Assembly (NCBI GenBank): GCA_910585075.1
Contig: CAJUED010000011.1
Coordinates: forward strand, 31,352 to 95,351
Length of the DNA: 64,000 nucleotides
Origin: an uncultured Lachnospiraceae bacterium
GTDB taxonomy: Bacteria > Bacillota > Clostridia > Lachnospirales > Lachnospiraceae
Direction of reading: 5' to 3'
Made by a program: the position numbers and the translations under genes
The notes under the pieces: model-generated
The model's database searches: none
The model's input: only the letters and a program-made list of their open reading frames with translations
What the model was told of the DNA's origin: nothing
Part shown: piece after piece, positions 47,758 through 56,851 of the stretch
Layout: every line of letters begins with the position of its first letter
How positions within the stretch are numbered: position 1 is the first letter of the stretch

Positions 47758-48624
47758 CTACTCAACCTCCACAAGCTCATACTCCCTCACGCCAACTCCC
47801 AGCTCAGCCGCCGCCTCGACGGTAAGAACGCCGTTCCTTGACTCAATTCTCTCCAACAGATGGTCCCGTCCCGGATCGTCCGATGCATACACCAGATCAA
47901 GGCAGGCCTGGTCAATTGCAACAGGGTCTAAAGAAACCAAAATACCGATATCCTTCATGCAGGGATCCTCCGCAACCGCACAGCAGTCGCAGTCCACCGA
48001 CATATTTTTCATCACGTTCACGTAAACCGCATTCCCCTTAAAGTACTCTACAACCGAGGAAGCCGCGTCCGCCATGGACTCTAAGAAAGAGTCGTGATCC
48101 GCCTTCCACATTTTTTTCGGTTTCCCTGCCCCGTGAATATATGCTTTGCCATAGGAAGATGCAACGCCGATTGACAGCTGTTTCAACGCTCCGCCAAAGC
48201 CTCCCATGGGATGGCCTTTGAAATGAGAAAGCACCAGCATGGAATCATAGTTTGCCAGATCTTTTCCCACGAAATTTTTCTGAATACGCTTTCCATTAGG
48301 AATCGGAAGCTCTAAATCCGGCCCCTCCCCATCTAACAAATCCACCGGAAAGCATTTACTCCATCCATGTTCTTCTAAAGTTTTCAGATGCTTTTCTGTG
48401 GTGTTGCGGGTTCCTTCGTAGGCTGTGTTACACTCCACAACGGTTCCACCCACATGGTCAACAATCGGTTTCCAGAATTCCGGTTTCAGGAAATTCTGAT
48501 TACCCGTTTCCCCTGAGTGCACTTTAACCGCCACCTTCCCAACAAGCTCTTTTCCACACATCTGGTAGAGCTCCAAAACCTTTTCCGGTGTGATTGTTCT
48601 TGAAAAAAATACCTTTGCCTTCAT
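47758..48624 (-). CDS. DUF362 protein (ferredoxin-like iron-sulfur family)
   Basis: 288 residues from ATG 48624 (GGAGG upstream). Shows the DUF362 hallmarks: NFLKPEFWKPIVDHVGGTVV, HFKGHPMGGFGGALKQLSIG and DPVAIDQACLDLVY, with a cysteine-rich DCDCCAVAEDPC stretch able to bind an Fe-S cluster. Biochemical role is unknown; some are annotated as uncharacterised ferredoxin-like proteins. Monocistronic. Confidence 0.88.
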   Translation of the reverse strand: MKAKVFFSRTITPEKVLELYQMCGKELVGKVAVKVHSGETGNQNFLKPEFWKPIVDHVGGTVVECNTAYEGTRNTTEKHLKTLEEHGWSKCFPVDLLDGEGPDLELPIPNGKRIQKNFVGKDLANYDSMLVLSHFKGHPMGGFGGALKQLSIGVASSYGKAYIHGAGKPKKMWKADHDSFLESMADAASSVVEYFKGNAVYVNVMKNMSVDCDCCAVAEDPCMKDIGILVSLDPVAIDQACLDLVYASDDPGRDHLLERIESRNGVLTVEAAAELGVGVREYELVEVE

Positions 48625-48731
48625 AATGAATCCTCCATTCTTTCTGACATCATGCAAATTTGATGCACGTAAATTTAATTACACGCAAATATGATTGCAA
48701 GCACAATTTTGTATATCCTGCAGATTAGAAA

Positions 48732-48914
48732 TTATTTATTGCCTGTCATAATGAATTCTATCAATTTTTCAACACCATCAAATCCTATTAAGAGAATACA
48801 ACGAATTTGCGGCGATTTCAAGAGATATAAAGCAATATAAGCTCCACTTGAGTATCCTCTGTAACAGTGAAGCCAAAGGCTGAACTGTTCCCTTTTAAAT
48901 AACGACTTCTTCAA
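48732..48914 (-). CDS. Possible small protein downstream of the TOPRIM-like gene
   Basis: 60 codons beginning inside the 3' end of the TOPRIM-like gene in another frame and ending ...KLIEFIMTGNK. No ribosome binding site is obvious and no family is recognised. It may be a remnant or a chance frame; the surrounding ~240 bp hold nothing else. Confidence 0.25.
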   Translation of the reverse strand: MKKSLFKREQFSLWLHCYRGYSSGAYIALYLLKSPQIRCILLIGFDGVEKLIEFIMTGNK

Positions 48915-49572
48915 TTACTTTTTGTATCTTCTCTGACCGTATCAATATCCGCATTTTCTCACTTCCATCTTCAACCTCCGGCTTACCACACCTGAGACTA
49001 TCCGGATGTTCAGATACACAACAATCCTTGTACCAGCACTCACCCATAAGCGAACCTTTAATAGACCACCTCTCGTTTTGCGTAAATTCACCTACCAATG
49101 ATTTCATCACTCGTTCTGTAGAATACCTCTTAAAACCAGCTAAAAACTGTAATGTATTCTCGTCTTTAATCTTTGACAAGTTGATTCTATGATTTTGGAT
49201 TGCAGACAAAATATCTTCACGAATCTTGCTTTTATCTGTCTTTCCGGTGCCTGTCCATGCTATTATCTTATCAAAAGAAAGAATAAGATATTCAAAACAA
49301 ATCATATCCAAAATCATAATCTTTCCTTCAGATTTTTCTGCTATTGATTTCAACATACGATACTTGTTACGAATATCCTGATTGTCAAGCACATAATCAA
49401 ATGCAATATAATACCCATCATCCTCTTTAATCTTTAAATCTGACAACGCATCTAATATGCCCTGATTGCTCCCTTTACTTTCGATTACAAGTTTATTATC
49501 AAAAAAAAGTTGGCTAACCAGTTTCCAGAAGTGAAGTCCTGCACCCGTATCCTCTGTCCATAAATATTTCAT
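48895..49572 (-). CDS. TOPRIM-like protein of an accessory ATPase cassette
   Basis: 225 residues; family not recognised. The N-terminal order resembles a TOPRIM fold: acidic E7 in LWTEDTGAGLHFW, then LVIESKGSNQGILDAL, then YYIAFDYVLDN with D59 and D63. A C-terminal Cys/His cluster (C179, C184, C185, H189, C195) could bind zinc. It starts 1 bp after the ATPase gene and is AT-rich like its two partners. TOPRIM plus ATPase pairs occur in OLD/Gabija/PARIS-type defence, but this pair is much smaller, so the relation is an inference. Confidence 0.7.
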   Translation of the reverse strand: MKYLWTEDTGAGLHFWKLVSQLFFDNKLVIESKGSNQGILDALSDLKIKEDDGYYIAFDYVLDNQDIRNKYRMLKSIAEKSEGKIMILDMICFEYLILSFDKIIAWTGTGKTDKSKIREDILSAIQNHRINLSKIKDENTLQFLAGFKRYSTERVMKSLVGEFTQNERWSIKGSLMGECWYKDCCVSEHPDSLRCGKPEVEDGSEKMRILIRSEKIQKVIEEVVI

Positions 49573-49573
49573 A

Positions 49574-49975
49574 TCACAACTCCTCTTCCAGTGTTATCCT
49601 GTTACTATCAAGCTTCAATACCTTAAAACTCTTATCAGATACATTGAGCCCATCACAATTTCTTGAGAAAAGCATATATTGATTTGAAAATTCAAAATTA
49701 ATGAATCTCCTGACTTCATCATTAATCAAAATATCTGCATTATCAATTACAATGAAACTATCTCTGCATTGCTTTATCGCTTCTAAAAGATTATCCGATT
49801 TATAATTAAACAATTTTATAGCCTTATATTCGTCAGTTAATCTTAAATCTTCCAGCATTTCATAAAGAACGGTTTTACCCGTACCACTATCTCCACCAAC
49901 AAGAGTTATTCTATCCTCGAGCACCAAATCGTATGAAAACGGATCCGCTTTAAATGTAATATTCTTATAAATCAT
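49574..49975 (-). CDS. Minimal P-loop ATPase
   Basis: 133 residues from ATG 49975 (AAGGAGAG upstream). Walker A GGDSGTGKT (27-35), Walker B-like SFIVIDNAD (73-81, Asn in place of the usual Glu) and a possible arginine sensor (FSRN, R105). Only the nucleotide-binding core is present; no coiled coil or lid domain is seen. It overlaps the DUF4869-like gene by 11 bp and precedes the TOPRIM-like gene, so the three are co-translated. Confidence 0.85.
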   Translation of the reverse strand: MIYKNITFKADPFSYDLVLEDRITLVGGDSGTGKTVLYEMLEDLRLTDEYKAIKLFNYKSDNLLEAIKQCRDSFIVIDNADILINDEVRRFINFEFSNQYMLFSRNCDGLNVSDKSFKVLKLDSNRITLEEEL

Positions 49976-50417
49976 CTGCTTCTCTCCTTTCATACTCCTT
50001 ACTCCACCAAGCATTATATCCTTTACTTCCAGTCATTATATCTGAATCATTGAATCTGATTTTCGCATCACCCGGAATATCTACAAGCGTCGGTCTTGAC
50101 ATATAAATCTTTATATTATCCATTGTAAATATAATTTTAAGTACATTTGGACCACATTCCTCTACACACACCACTTTATCAGGATGTTTTACAATATTAA
50201 GTAATGTCTTACATCCTGATGACAAATTACGGATTGTGCCTAATCCATATTTTGTTTCAATGCGCTTAGCCTGGGTCAGCTTAGCCTCATCCACCTGCTG
50301 AATAAGATTTATTTCATTTTGAGACATTTCTTCATTACTTGTATTCAAATTAAAATACAAGTCATTTTGAAGTATCCAATCTTTTGAATCTTTTTTCTCT
50401 GTATATATATCTATCAT
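49965..50417 (-). CDS. DUF4869-like protein, first gene of the accessory cassette
   Basis: 150 residues, no signal peptide. N-terminal MIDIYTEKKDSKDWILQND and the block around KTLLNIVKHPDKVVCVEECG agree with DUF4869 as I recall it; the match should be confirmed. Such proteins are found as small intracellular proteins in Clostridia with no known function. It probably acts with the ATPase and TOPRIM-like proteins. AGGAG lies upstream. Confidence 0.7.
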   Translation of the reverse strand: MIDIYTEKKDSKDWILQNDLYFNLNTSNEEMSQNEINLIQQVDEAKLTQAKRIETKYGLGTIRNLSSGCKTLLNIVKHPDKVVCVEECGPNVLKIIFTMDNIKIYMSRPTLVDIPGDAKIRFNDSDIMTGSKGYNAWWSKEYERREADDL

Positions 50418-50608
50418 TTGCCATCACTCCTTTAAACAGATTTCATTCTTGATTATTGATAATCCTTACATAAAATATGCTCTGTTTTTTGCTCTCCTTT
50501 ATTATCTATATCAATGATATAGCATTATTATAGCATAGATTTTTTGAATTCTTCCACAATTCCAAGTGCATATTTTGTATTTATTGATAATATTACATTA
50601 AGAGCAAT

Positions 50609-50767
50609 ATGATGAATGGCGTTACAAATATCCGGAGCTCGACACCCGGCAGCATTGGCAAAGGTCACATCACAAGCAGTCAGCAATATGCTCATGCAGA
50701 GTTAGAAATGAAAGAGCAAAAAGAAAAACCTTACCAATATCCAGTTTTTAATCCTGAAAATCAATAA
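50609..50767 (+). CDS. Possible small protein or gene remnant
   Basis: 52 codons (MMNGVTNIRS..., ending YQYPVFNPENQ) on the opposite strand, between the accessory cassette and the GH42 gene. The composition looks protein-like (hydrophilic, balanced), but there is no good ribosome binding site; it may be the 3' remnant of a longer gene. The rest of 50418-50793 is AT-rich with no other gene seen. Confidence 0.35.
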   Translation: MMNGVTNIRSSTPGSIGKGHITSSQQYAHAELEMKEQKEKPYQYPVFNPENQ

Positions 50768-50793
50768 GGTTTTATTATGCCCTTGATGTAAAT

Positions 50794-52803
50794 TCAATCG
50801 AACTCAATCACCCTTACATCCCAAGCTCCAATATGAATGGTCTCTCCAGCCTGAACTTTGTCCCCGGATATCAAATCATGCCCCGCACCCCCGTCATTTA
50901 CGGCAGTCTGCTCCTTCCCGGAATAGTTCAAATAAAATCTTACCTCTTTCCCAAGCTCATTTTGCCCCTTCCTGACAACCACCGGGAACCGCTCCTCAGG
51001 CCTTTCTACCCCCGCCTCCGATAAGGCATCCGCCAGCACCTTTTCAAGCACCTCTTTTCCGGTCATACAGCCCACATAAAAGGCACAGCCCTTACCGAAT
51101 CTGTTTTTGGTAATGGCGGCATATTTGCTCCATGCATAATGGTCATAGGCAGCCAGCACCTCCGCGCCTTCAGGTATCAGAAGCTCCATAAAAACTTTCG
51201 CCCTCTTATCCTCCGCGTTTTTCACTGTCTCGCCGCATAATTCCACATTTTTAGGAGCCGTAAACTGATGATATTTCACCCCAAGGCACTTATTTATTAT
51301 ATGAGGCTGTACGTCGTGGCTTACCTTTACATTTTCATTTGTAAACGCGCTCTTAAATGTGGCAACCAGATTACCGCCATTTTCCACATACCGGTTTAAT
51401 CGCTCCAGCAGTGCGTCCGGTGCGGCATAAAGGGCGGGTACCACAATCATTTTATACTGTTCAAAATTCTCCGACTCAGGCCAAAGGAAATCGCACTCCA
51501 CATTCATATTGTAAAGGGTGTCGTAAATCCAGCGCACAACATCATTATAGCTTGCCGTATCTCCACCTGTCATAGCGCCAATCTTAAACCACTTTAAAGC
51601 GGTAAGAGCCTCGTTGCTCACTAAAATCGCCACATCATTTTTCTTTTTCATGTTTACCAGGTGGCTGCCCTTTTCCGCAAATTCCTTTCCTATAATGCAG
51701 GCCTCCTGATAAGTAGCGTTTTCCTCAAAGTCATGGCTGAGCAGGCCCTTCCAATAGGTCTCAAAAGAATTGTGAATGGAATGCCAGTGCCAGTACATGA
51801 CGCTGTTTGCACCGGAGGCAATGTGGCTGTAGGCCTGCAGGCGCAGCTGCCCTTTGTAGGGCGTCCACTCCGGAAAGCCCTGAGCCTCGGTCTCAAGTAC
51901 CAGATAGTTATCCTGCTTTAAGGATCTTACCAGATCCCCGCCAAAGGCAATTTCCGCTCCGGTCAAATCTTCCTGGCTGGGATGATAAATGTCCACCCCT
52001 GCAATGCTCAGCGGCTTTGCCGCATGATAATGGTTCACATCCGGCTGCACACCGTAAGAATAACCGTGCCATTCAAAGTCAAAATTGTGGGTGATGAACT
52101 GGTCTTCCCTTGCATATTCCCGTACAATATCCGCCTGCCAGCTTAAAAATTCATCCACTAAAGTCCGCTGGAACTTTTCAAATTCCGCCCCAAAGCTTCC
52201 GTTGATGGTTCCCCTTACATCAGGAAAATCCTCCCAGGCATTGATCCTGTTGCTCCAGTAGTCGAATCCAAAAGCCTGGTTCATGGCGTCCAAATCATCA
52301 TTAAACTTTTTCCGCAGATATTTCACAAATTTTTCCTGCACGTTTTTCCCTGCGGTTCCATAATATTTTGTCTCATTGTCAAGCTGAAATCCAATCACAC
52401 ATTTCCGATGGGCAGTGCACTCCATCAGCTTTCGAATCACTCTCTCCGCATAGAAACGGTATGCGCTGTGGGTAATGTCCATAATCTGCCGGGGGCCGTA
52501 TATCCCCCTTCCATTTACTGTGGTGGCAAGCACATCCGGATAAGATTTCACCATCCATGTGGGAACCGCGTAAGTGGGGGTTCCGATTATCACATAAATC
52601 CCTGCCTCCTCCATGGCATCCATCACCCGCTCCACATGAGAAAAATCAAACACACCCTCCTGGGGCTCGCAGGTACTCCATGTGGATTCCGCAATCCTCA
52701 CCACATTGATCCCTGCCTTTTTCATCATGGCAACATCCTGCATAAGCCGCTCGCAGGGCATATACTCGTCATAATAGGCCGCTCCAAAAAGAAGCTCTTT
52801 CAT
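50794..52803 (-). CDS. GH42 beta-galactosidase
   Basis: 669 residues. GH42 layout: TIM barrel with the acid/base Glu in GFQLDNE and the nucleophile Glu in LVLETEAQGFPEW, the HWHSIHNSFE motif, then trimerisation and C-terminal β domains. It hydrolyses terminal β-galactosides, often plant galacto-oligosaccharides. No signal peptide, so it is intracellular. Transcribed alone. GAGGG before the ATG supports the start. Confidence 0.95.
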   Translation of the reverse strand: MKELLFGAAYYDEYMPCERLMQDVAMMKKAGINVVRIAESTWSTCEPQEGVFDFSHVERVMDAMEEAGIYVIIGTPTYAVPTWMVKSYPDVLATTVNGRGIYGPRQIMDITHSAYRFYAERVIRKLMECTAHRKCVIGFQLDNETKYYGTAGKNVQEKFVKYLRKKFNDDLDAMNQAFGFDYWSNRINAWEDFPDVRGTINGSFGAEFEKFQRTLVDEFLSWQADIVREYAREDQFITHNFDFEWHGYSYGVQPDVNHYHAAKPLSIAGVDIYHPSQEDLTGAEIAFGGDLVRSLKQDNYLVLETEAQGFPEWTPYKGQLRLQAYSHIASGANSVMYWHWHSIHNSFETYWKGLLSHDFEENATYQEACIIGKEFAEKGSHLVNMKKKNDVAILVSNEALTALKWFKIGAMTGGDTASYNDVVRWIYDTLYNMNVECDFLWPESENFEQYKMIVVPALYAAPDALLERLNRYVENGGNLVATFKSAFTNENVKVSHDVQPHIINKCLGVKYHQFTAPKNVELCGETVKNAEDKRAKVFMELLIPEGAEVLAAYDHYAWSKYAAITKNRFGKGCAFYVGCMTGKEVLEKVLADALSEAGVERPEERFPVVVRKGQNELGKEVRFYLNYSGKEQTAVNDGGAGHDLISGDKVQAGETIHIGAWDVRVIEFD

Positions 52804-52905
52804 TCATTTACCCTCCATATTTTCTACTGTTTGTACCAGTATAACATTCCCGGTTTTTAAGCGCAACTTCCACTTGCACAACATCCGTCTGAAGAAATTG
52901 CAGGC

Positions 52906-53283
52906 TCATTCATACTTACCAACATAATCCGTCCCTGTCTCTGCGGACATCTTTAAAATATATCTATCAGGCTCTTTTCTCATATTCAGGAAAGTGTCAA
53001 AAGCCAGCAGCAGCATCCTGTCACCGTTCTGCCTGGTTCCACTGTTATCCTGATCCAGCCTTGCCTTAAAATGATCCATCTGCCATACCATAATGTCCAC
53101 CACTGTGTACCCCTGTATATTCGCTTTACACGCAAAGTTCCCATGTTCCATGTAAAAGACAAGCTCCTGATAAATCTCATCATCCGCCTTCAGCTTTTTC
53201 CAGAAATTTCCGGCAAATTCTTCTCCCTCTCCCGCATATTTACACAAACTTTGTATGAAATCAATTACCTTTTTTTCTTCCAT
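52906..53283 (-). CDS. Conserved small protein of unknown function
   Basis: 125 residues from ATG 53283, GGAG about 13 nt upstream; an ATG at 53295 has the site too close. Helical and acidic in its first half (VIDFIQSLCKYAGEGEEFAG), with YTVVDIMVWQMDHFKARLD and a C-terminal PDRYILKMSAETGTDYVGKY. No signal peptide or named motif; family not recognised. Confidence 0.7.
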   Translation of the reverse strand: MEEKKVIDFIQSLCKYAGEGEEFAGNFWKKLKADDEIYQELVFYMEHGNFACKANIQGYTVVDIMVWQMDHFKARLDQDNSGTRQNGDRMLLLAFDTFLNMRKEPDRYILKMSAETGTDYVGKYE

Positions 53284-53485
53284 TTTTATAACCATGCTCC
53301 TTTCTCAGCGTGCGAATTTGCGCTCTCATGCACACTTCTTCCTTTAACCGTTTCCATCCTGATAGTTTAAGAAATATAAAATCATTATACTTTGCACAGC
53401 CATAATTTTCAAAATTTTATTAAAGCTTAGGAAAATCTTAATCTTTTTCCGTAGTCAAAATGAAGAATCAAATCGTTATATCTGT

Positions 53486-53491
53486 TATAAT
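53486..53491 (+). promoter_or_regulatory. Likely -10 element of the VanRS-like operon
   Basis: TATAAT 115 bp before the regulator start; no good -35 at the usual distance, as often seen for regulator-dependent promoters. Inverted repeats in the leader (53500-53560) are weak. Confidence 0.35.
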
Positions 53492-53605
53492 AAAAAGGAC
53501 TGTCCGCCGTGAATGAGGTATACCGGCTTTCCATGGGCAGTTCCTACGCTGAGGCAAAAGTACATCATAAGATTATGACTACAAAATTCATCAGGAGGGA
53601 TTCTT

Positions 53606-54304
53606 ATGAGCGAAAAGATACTGATCGTAGACGATGAAAAGGAAATCACCGATTTGATTTCTCTTTATCTTCAAAATGAAAATTACACTGTTTATGCGTT
53701 TTATGACCCCATAGAAGCCTGGAAGCTTGCGGAGAACGAGGAGCTTGACCTGGCTATTTTAGATGTGATGATGCCCAAAATGGACGGCTTTAAACTCTGT
53801 CAGAAAATCCGGGAAAATCACAACTATCCCATCATCATGCTGACCGCCAAGGAGGACGAGACGGACAAGATCACCGGGCTAACCCTCGGTGCGGACGACT
53901 ACATGACCAAACCCTTCCGCCCCCTTGAGCTGATTGCCCGGGTGAAAGCCCAGCTTCGCCGGTACAAAAAATACAATCAGAACTCCCCTTCCGAGGATTC
54001 CCAGATCATTGTCCACGGGGGACTTATGCTCAACAGCCTGACTCATGAATGTACCCTGGACGAAAAGCCTCTTTCCCTGACGCCTACGGAATTTACCATT
54101 CTTTATGTGCTGTGCCAGAAAAAGGGACAGGTTATCAGCGCGGAGGAGCTGTTCCATGCGGTATGGGGAGAAGAATATTTCAGCAAAAGCAACAATACCA
54201 TCACGGTACATATCAGGCATCTGCGGGAAAAAATGAACGATTCCTTTGAGGATCCCAAATATATCAAAACTGTATGGGGGTGTGGATACAAGATTGAAGG
54301 GTAA
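53606..54304 (+). CDS. VanR-like OmpR-family response regulator
   Basis: 232 residues. Receiver Asp in LAILDVMMPKMDG, Lys in YMTKPFRPLELIA; winged helix with LTPTEFTILYVLCQKKG and HIRHLREKM. Closely resembles VanR-type regulators, but no vanH/A/X genes are present, so glycopeptide resistance cannot be claimed. The kinase follows, starting inside the 3' end. Confidence 0.92.
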   Translation: MSEKILIVDDEKEITDLISLYLQNENYTVYAFYDPIEAWKLAENEELDLAILDVMMPKMDGFKLCQKIRENHNYPIIMLTAKEDETDKITGLTLGADDYMTKPFRPLELIARVKAQLRRYKKYNQNSPSEDSQIIVHGGLMLNSLTHECTLDEKPLSLTPTEFTILYVLCQKKGQVISAEELFHAVWGEEYFSKSNNTITVHIRHLREKMNDSFEDPKYIKTVWGCGYKIEG

Positions 54305-55439
54305 GGACAAAACCAAATTTATTATCTATCTGGTGATTTTTCTGTGTCTTGCGCTGGGAATCGGCTATGGCATTTATTATCTGACCGACGTGGTTTTTAA
54401 CGGTTCCTTTTTAGACTGGATTGCGGAGCACTTTTTTTATGTGGAGGAGCAATTTGATAACGCGGTGGGCAAAACCAATCACAACTACCGTCCCAAATGG
54501 CATAAAATAAAAGAACTGATTTTAACTTTATTTTTCGTCCAGCTTGCGGTGTATGTAGTTTCCGTATATCTGATTGCCCATTTTCACGCCAGAAGCCAGG
54601 TCAAAAAGTCTATCTCCAAAACCAGCCGTATGCTTCTTACCTACATGCATCACGACATTGACGCCAACGACGTCTTCCCTCCTTCCTATGTGGAGGTGGC
54701 CTCCCAGATGGTGCAGATCAAATCCACCATGCAGCGCCATGAACAGGCCATGCGGGATGAAACCGCCCGCCGTAACGACCTGATCACTTATCTTGCCCAT
54801 GACTTAAAGACTCCTCTCACTTCGGTCATCAGCTATCTTGACCTTTTAGAGGAGGCTTTTGATATGCCTGAAGCCCAGCGGAAAAAATACATACACATCA
54901 CCCTGGAAAAGGCCCTTCGGCTGGAGAAGCTGATCAACGAATTTTTTGAGATAACCAGATACAACCTTCAACAGATTGTCCTTGAAAAAGAATCCATTGA
55001 CCTTTCCTTTATGCTGATGCAGCTCACCGATGAATTTTATCCCCTTCTTACCAGCCATGGAAACACCATAGAACTGCAGGCCGAAGAAAATCTTACCGTC
55101 TTTGGAGATTCCATGAAACTGGCCAGAGTATTTAATAACATTCTAAAGAATGCCATTTCCTACAGCTATCCCAATACTCCTATCAAGGTTTATGCCGGAA
55201 AAAGGGAAAAGGATATCTTTATCTGTTTTATCAATCAGGGAAAAACCATTCCTGCGGAAAAATTAAACGCTATTTTTGAAAAATTCTTCCGCATGGACGA
55301 GGCCCGGAGCACAAATACCGGCGGCGCCGGCCTTGGGCTTGCCATTGCAAAGGAAATCGTCACCCTACACGGCGGCGCCATCAATGCATCCAGTGAAAAT
55401 GAAATGACTACCTTCAGCGTCACCCTTCCGTTGTATTGA
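54294..55439 (+). CDS. VanS-like sensor histidine kinase
   Basis: 381 residues if it starts at TTG 54294 (GGATA upstream); alternative GTG 54282 and TTG 54246 lie inside the regulator gene. Two TM helices (near 10-35 and 80-105) with a short extracellular loop, HAMP-like linker, HisKA (YLAHDLKTPLTSVISYLDLL) and HATPase (FNNILKNAISYSY, GGAGLGLAI). The motif set matches VanS. It overlaps the convergent gpr stop by 20 bp. Confidence 0.88.
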   Translation: MKGKDKTKFIIYLVIFLCLALGIGYGIYYLTDVVFNGSFLDWIAEHFFYVEEQFDNAVGKTNHNYRPKWHKIKELILTLFFVQLAVYVVSVYLIAHFHARSQVKKSISKTSRMLLTYMHHDIDANDVFPPSYVEVASQMVQIKSTMQRHEQAMRDETARRNDLITYLAHDLKTPLTSVISYLDLLEEAFDMPEAQRKKYIHITLEKALRLEKLINEFFEITRYNLQQIVLEKESIDLSFMLMQLTDEFYPLLTSHGNTIELQAEENLTVFGDSMKLARVFNNILKNAISYSYPNTPIKVYAGKREKDIFICFINQGKTIPAEKLNAIFEKFFRMDEARSTNTGGAGLGLAIAKEIVTLHGGAINASSENEMTTFSVTLPLY

Positions 55440-56343
55440 TTTCAAGGGCGCTGTTTAACGCGTTACATATGATGTGGCTGATTTGTTTAATCTCATAGTC
55501 CACATCCTTTCCGGTCACATACATATTATAAAGCTCTCCAAGGCCTGCTAAGAGACTGTCCTGTATCTCAAGGGGTTCTTCCCCTGTCTGCCGCATCATT
55601 TTTTCAAAAGCGTCGCTCACTATAGTCGCCGCATCCACCACAGTAGGGACGCCGATCGCAATCACTGGCACTCCAAGGGCATCCTCCGTGATCGCATTTC
55701 TATGATTTCCTACTCCGGAGCCCGGATGAATCCCTGTGTTTGTAATCTGGATGGTTCTGTTGAGCCGCTTCGTTGACCGGGCCGCCAGGGCATCGATCAC
55801 CACCACCACATCAGGATTTGTCTTTTCCACTACTCCTTTAATAATTTCCTGGGACTCCATACCTGTCTTTGCCATAACCCCCGGCACTAACCCGCTGACC
55901 ATATGGACCTTTTTCCGGTTGAAAGCCGCTTTTCCGTATTCCTTTACCATATGTCTTGTAATGATAAGATTATCCACCACATTTGGCCCTAACGCATCCG
56001 CCGTCACATCCCTGTTTCCAAGCCCCACCACCATTACCGAAAGTTCCTTATCTATATCCGGAATAATCTTTTTCAGCTGCCGGGCAAGCTCCATTGCAAT
56101 CTCCTCATGATAATCCTCGTCCGGCAAGGCCATAGCAGGAGCCTCCAATGTAATATATGTGCCCATCGGCTTACCCATTGCCTTGGCACCGTTCATGGTC
56201 TCTATCACTACTCTGGTAATTTTAAGCTCGCTCTCCTCTTTATATTCTTCCTCCACCGAGACGCCCCTGCATTCCTTAGCGCCTTCCTCCATATTCTCCC
56301 GCACCTCAAGTGCCAAATCCGTCCTTACTCTAAAGCTGCTCAT
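55420..56343 (-). CDS. gpr: Germination protease Gpr
   Basis: 307 residues. Gpr signatures: N-terminal RTDLALEV, VVGLGNRDVTADALGP, GLVPGVMAKTGME and NTGIHPGSGVGNHR. It cleaves small acid-soluble spore proteins during germination; its presence shows the organism can form spores. It is transcribed as a single gene, converging with the VanS-like kinase. Confidence 0.95.
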   Translation of the reverse strand: MSSFRVRTDLALEVRENMEEGAKECRGVSVEEEYKEESELKITRVVIETMNGAKAMGKPMGTYITLEAPAMALPDEDYHEEIAMELARQLKKIIPDIDKELSVMVVGLGNRDVTADALGPNVVDNLIITRHMVKEYGKAAFNRKKVHMVSGLVPGVMAKTGMESQEIIKGVVEKTNPDVVVVIDALAARSTKRLNRTIQITNTGIHPGSGVGNHRNAITEDALGVPVIAIGVPTVVDAATIVSDAFEKMMRQTGEEPLEIQDSLLAGLGELYNMYVTGKDVDYEIKQISHIICNALNSALEINTTEG

Positions 56344-56407
56344 TTCGCCTCCGACTTACATTAGTTTTTCTTTAAACAGTAATTTCCAAATATTCTTCAT
56401 TTATGTA

Positions 56408-56436
56408 TTGACAGATGCTCTTTTCATGGATAAAAT
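56408..56436 (+). promoter_or_regulatory. Promoter of rpsT
   Basis: TTGACA (56408-56413), 17-bp spacer, TAAAAT (56431-56436). The leader is about 85 nt and carries a small CATCA/TGATG stem just before the ribosome binding site. Confidence 0.8.
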
Positions 56437-56525
56437 AATACATGTGTGTTTACATTAAAACGTCCGTGTCTCCGGCTTTAATGAAACATCAAGAAACTGA
56501 TGAATTGTAATAGGAGGTGTACATC

Positions 56526-56789
56526 GTGGCTAACATTAAATCTGCAAAGAAGAGAATCTTAGTAAACAGGACCAAGGCTGAGAGAAATAAAGCAATCAAG
56601 TCTGGCGTTAAGACAGCTATCAAGAAAGTAAACGCTGCTATCGCTGCAAATGATAAGGATGCTGCTGCAAAAGCTTTAGTTGCTGCAACAGCTACTATCG
56701 ACAAAGCTACCAGCAAAGGCGTTTATCACAAGAACACAGCTTCCAGAAAAGTGTCTCGTTTAGCGCTTGCTGTAAACAAGATGGCTTAA
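56526..56789 (+). CDS. rpsT: 30S ribosomal protein S20
   Basis: 87 residues from the GTG at 56526, AGGAGG 8 nt upstream. Typical S20: ANIKSAKKRILVNRTKAERN and a conserved C-terminal ASRKVSRLALAVNKM. Basic helical protein binding 16S rRNA in the small subunit. Confidence 0.97.
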   Translation: MANIKSAKKRILVNRTKAERNKAIKSGVKTAIKKVNAAIAANDKDAAAKALVAATATIDKATSKGVYHKNTASRKVSRLALAVNKMA

Positions 56790-56851
56790 TTTCTCTATTT
56801 TCATAGAAAACATATTTCTCATAGAAAATATATGTTTAAGGCATAAAATTT

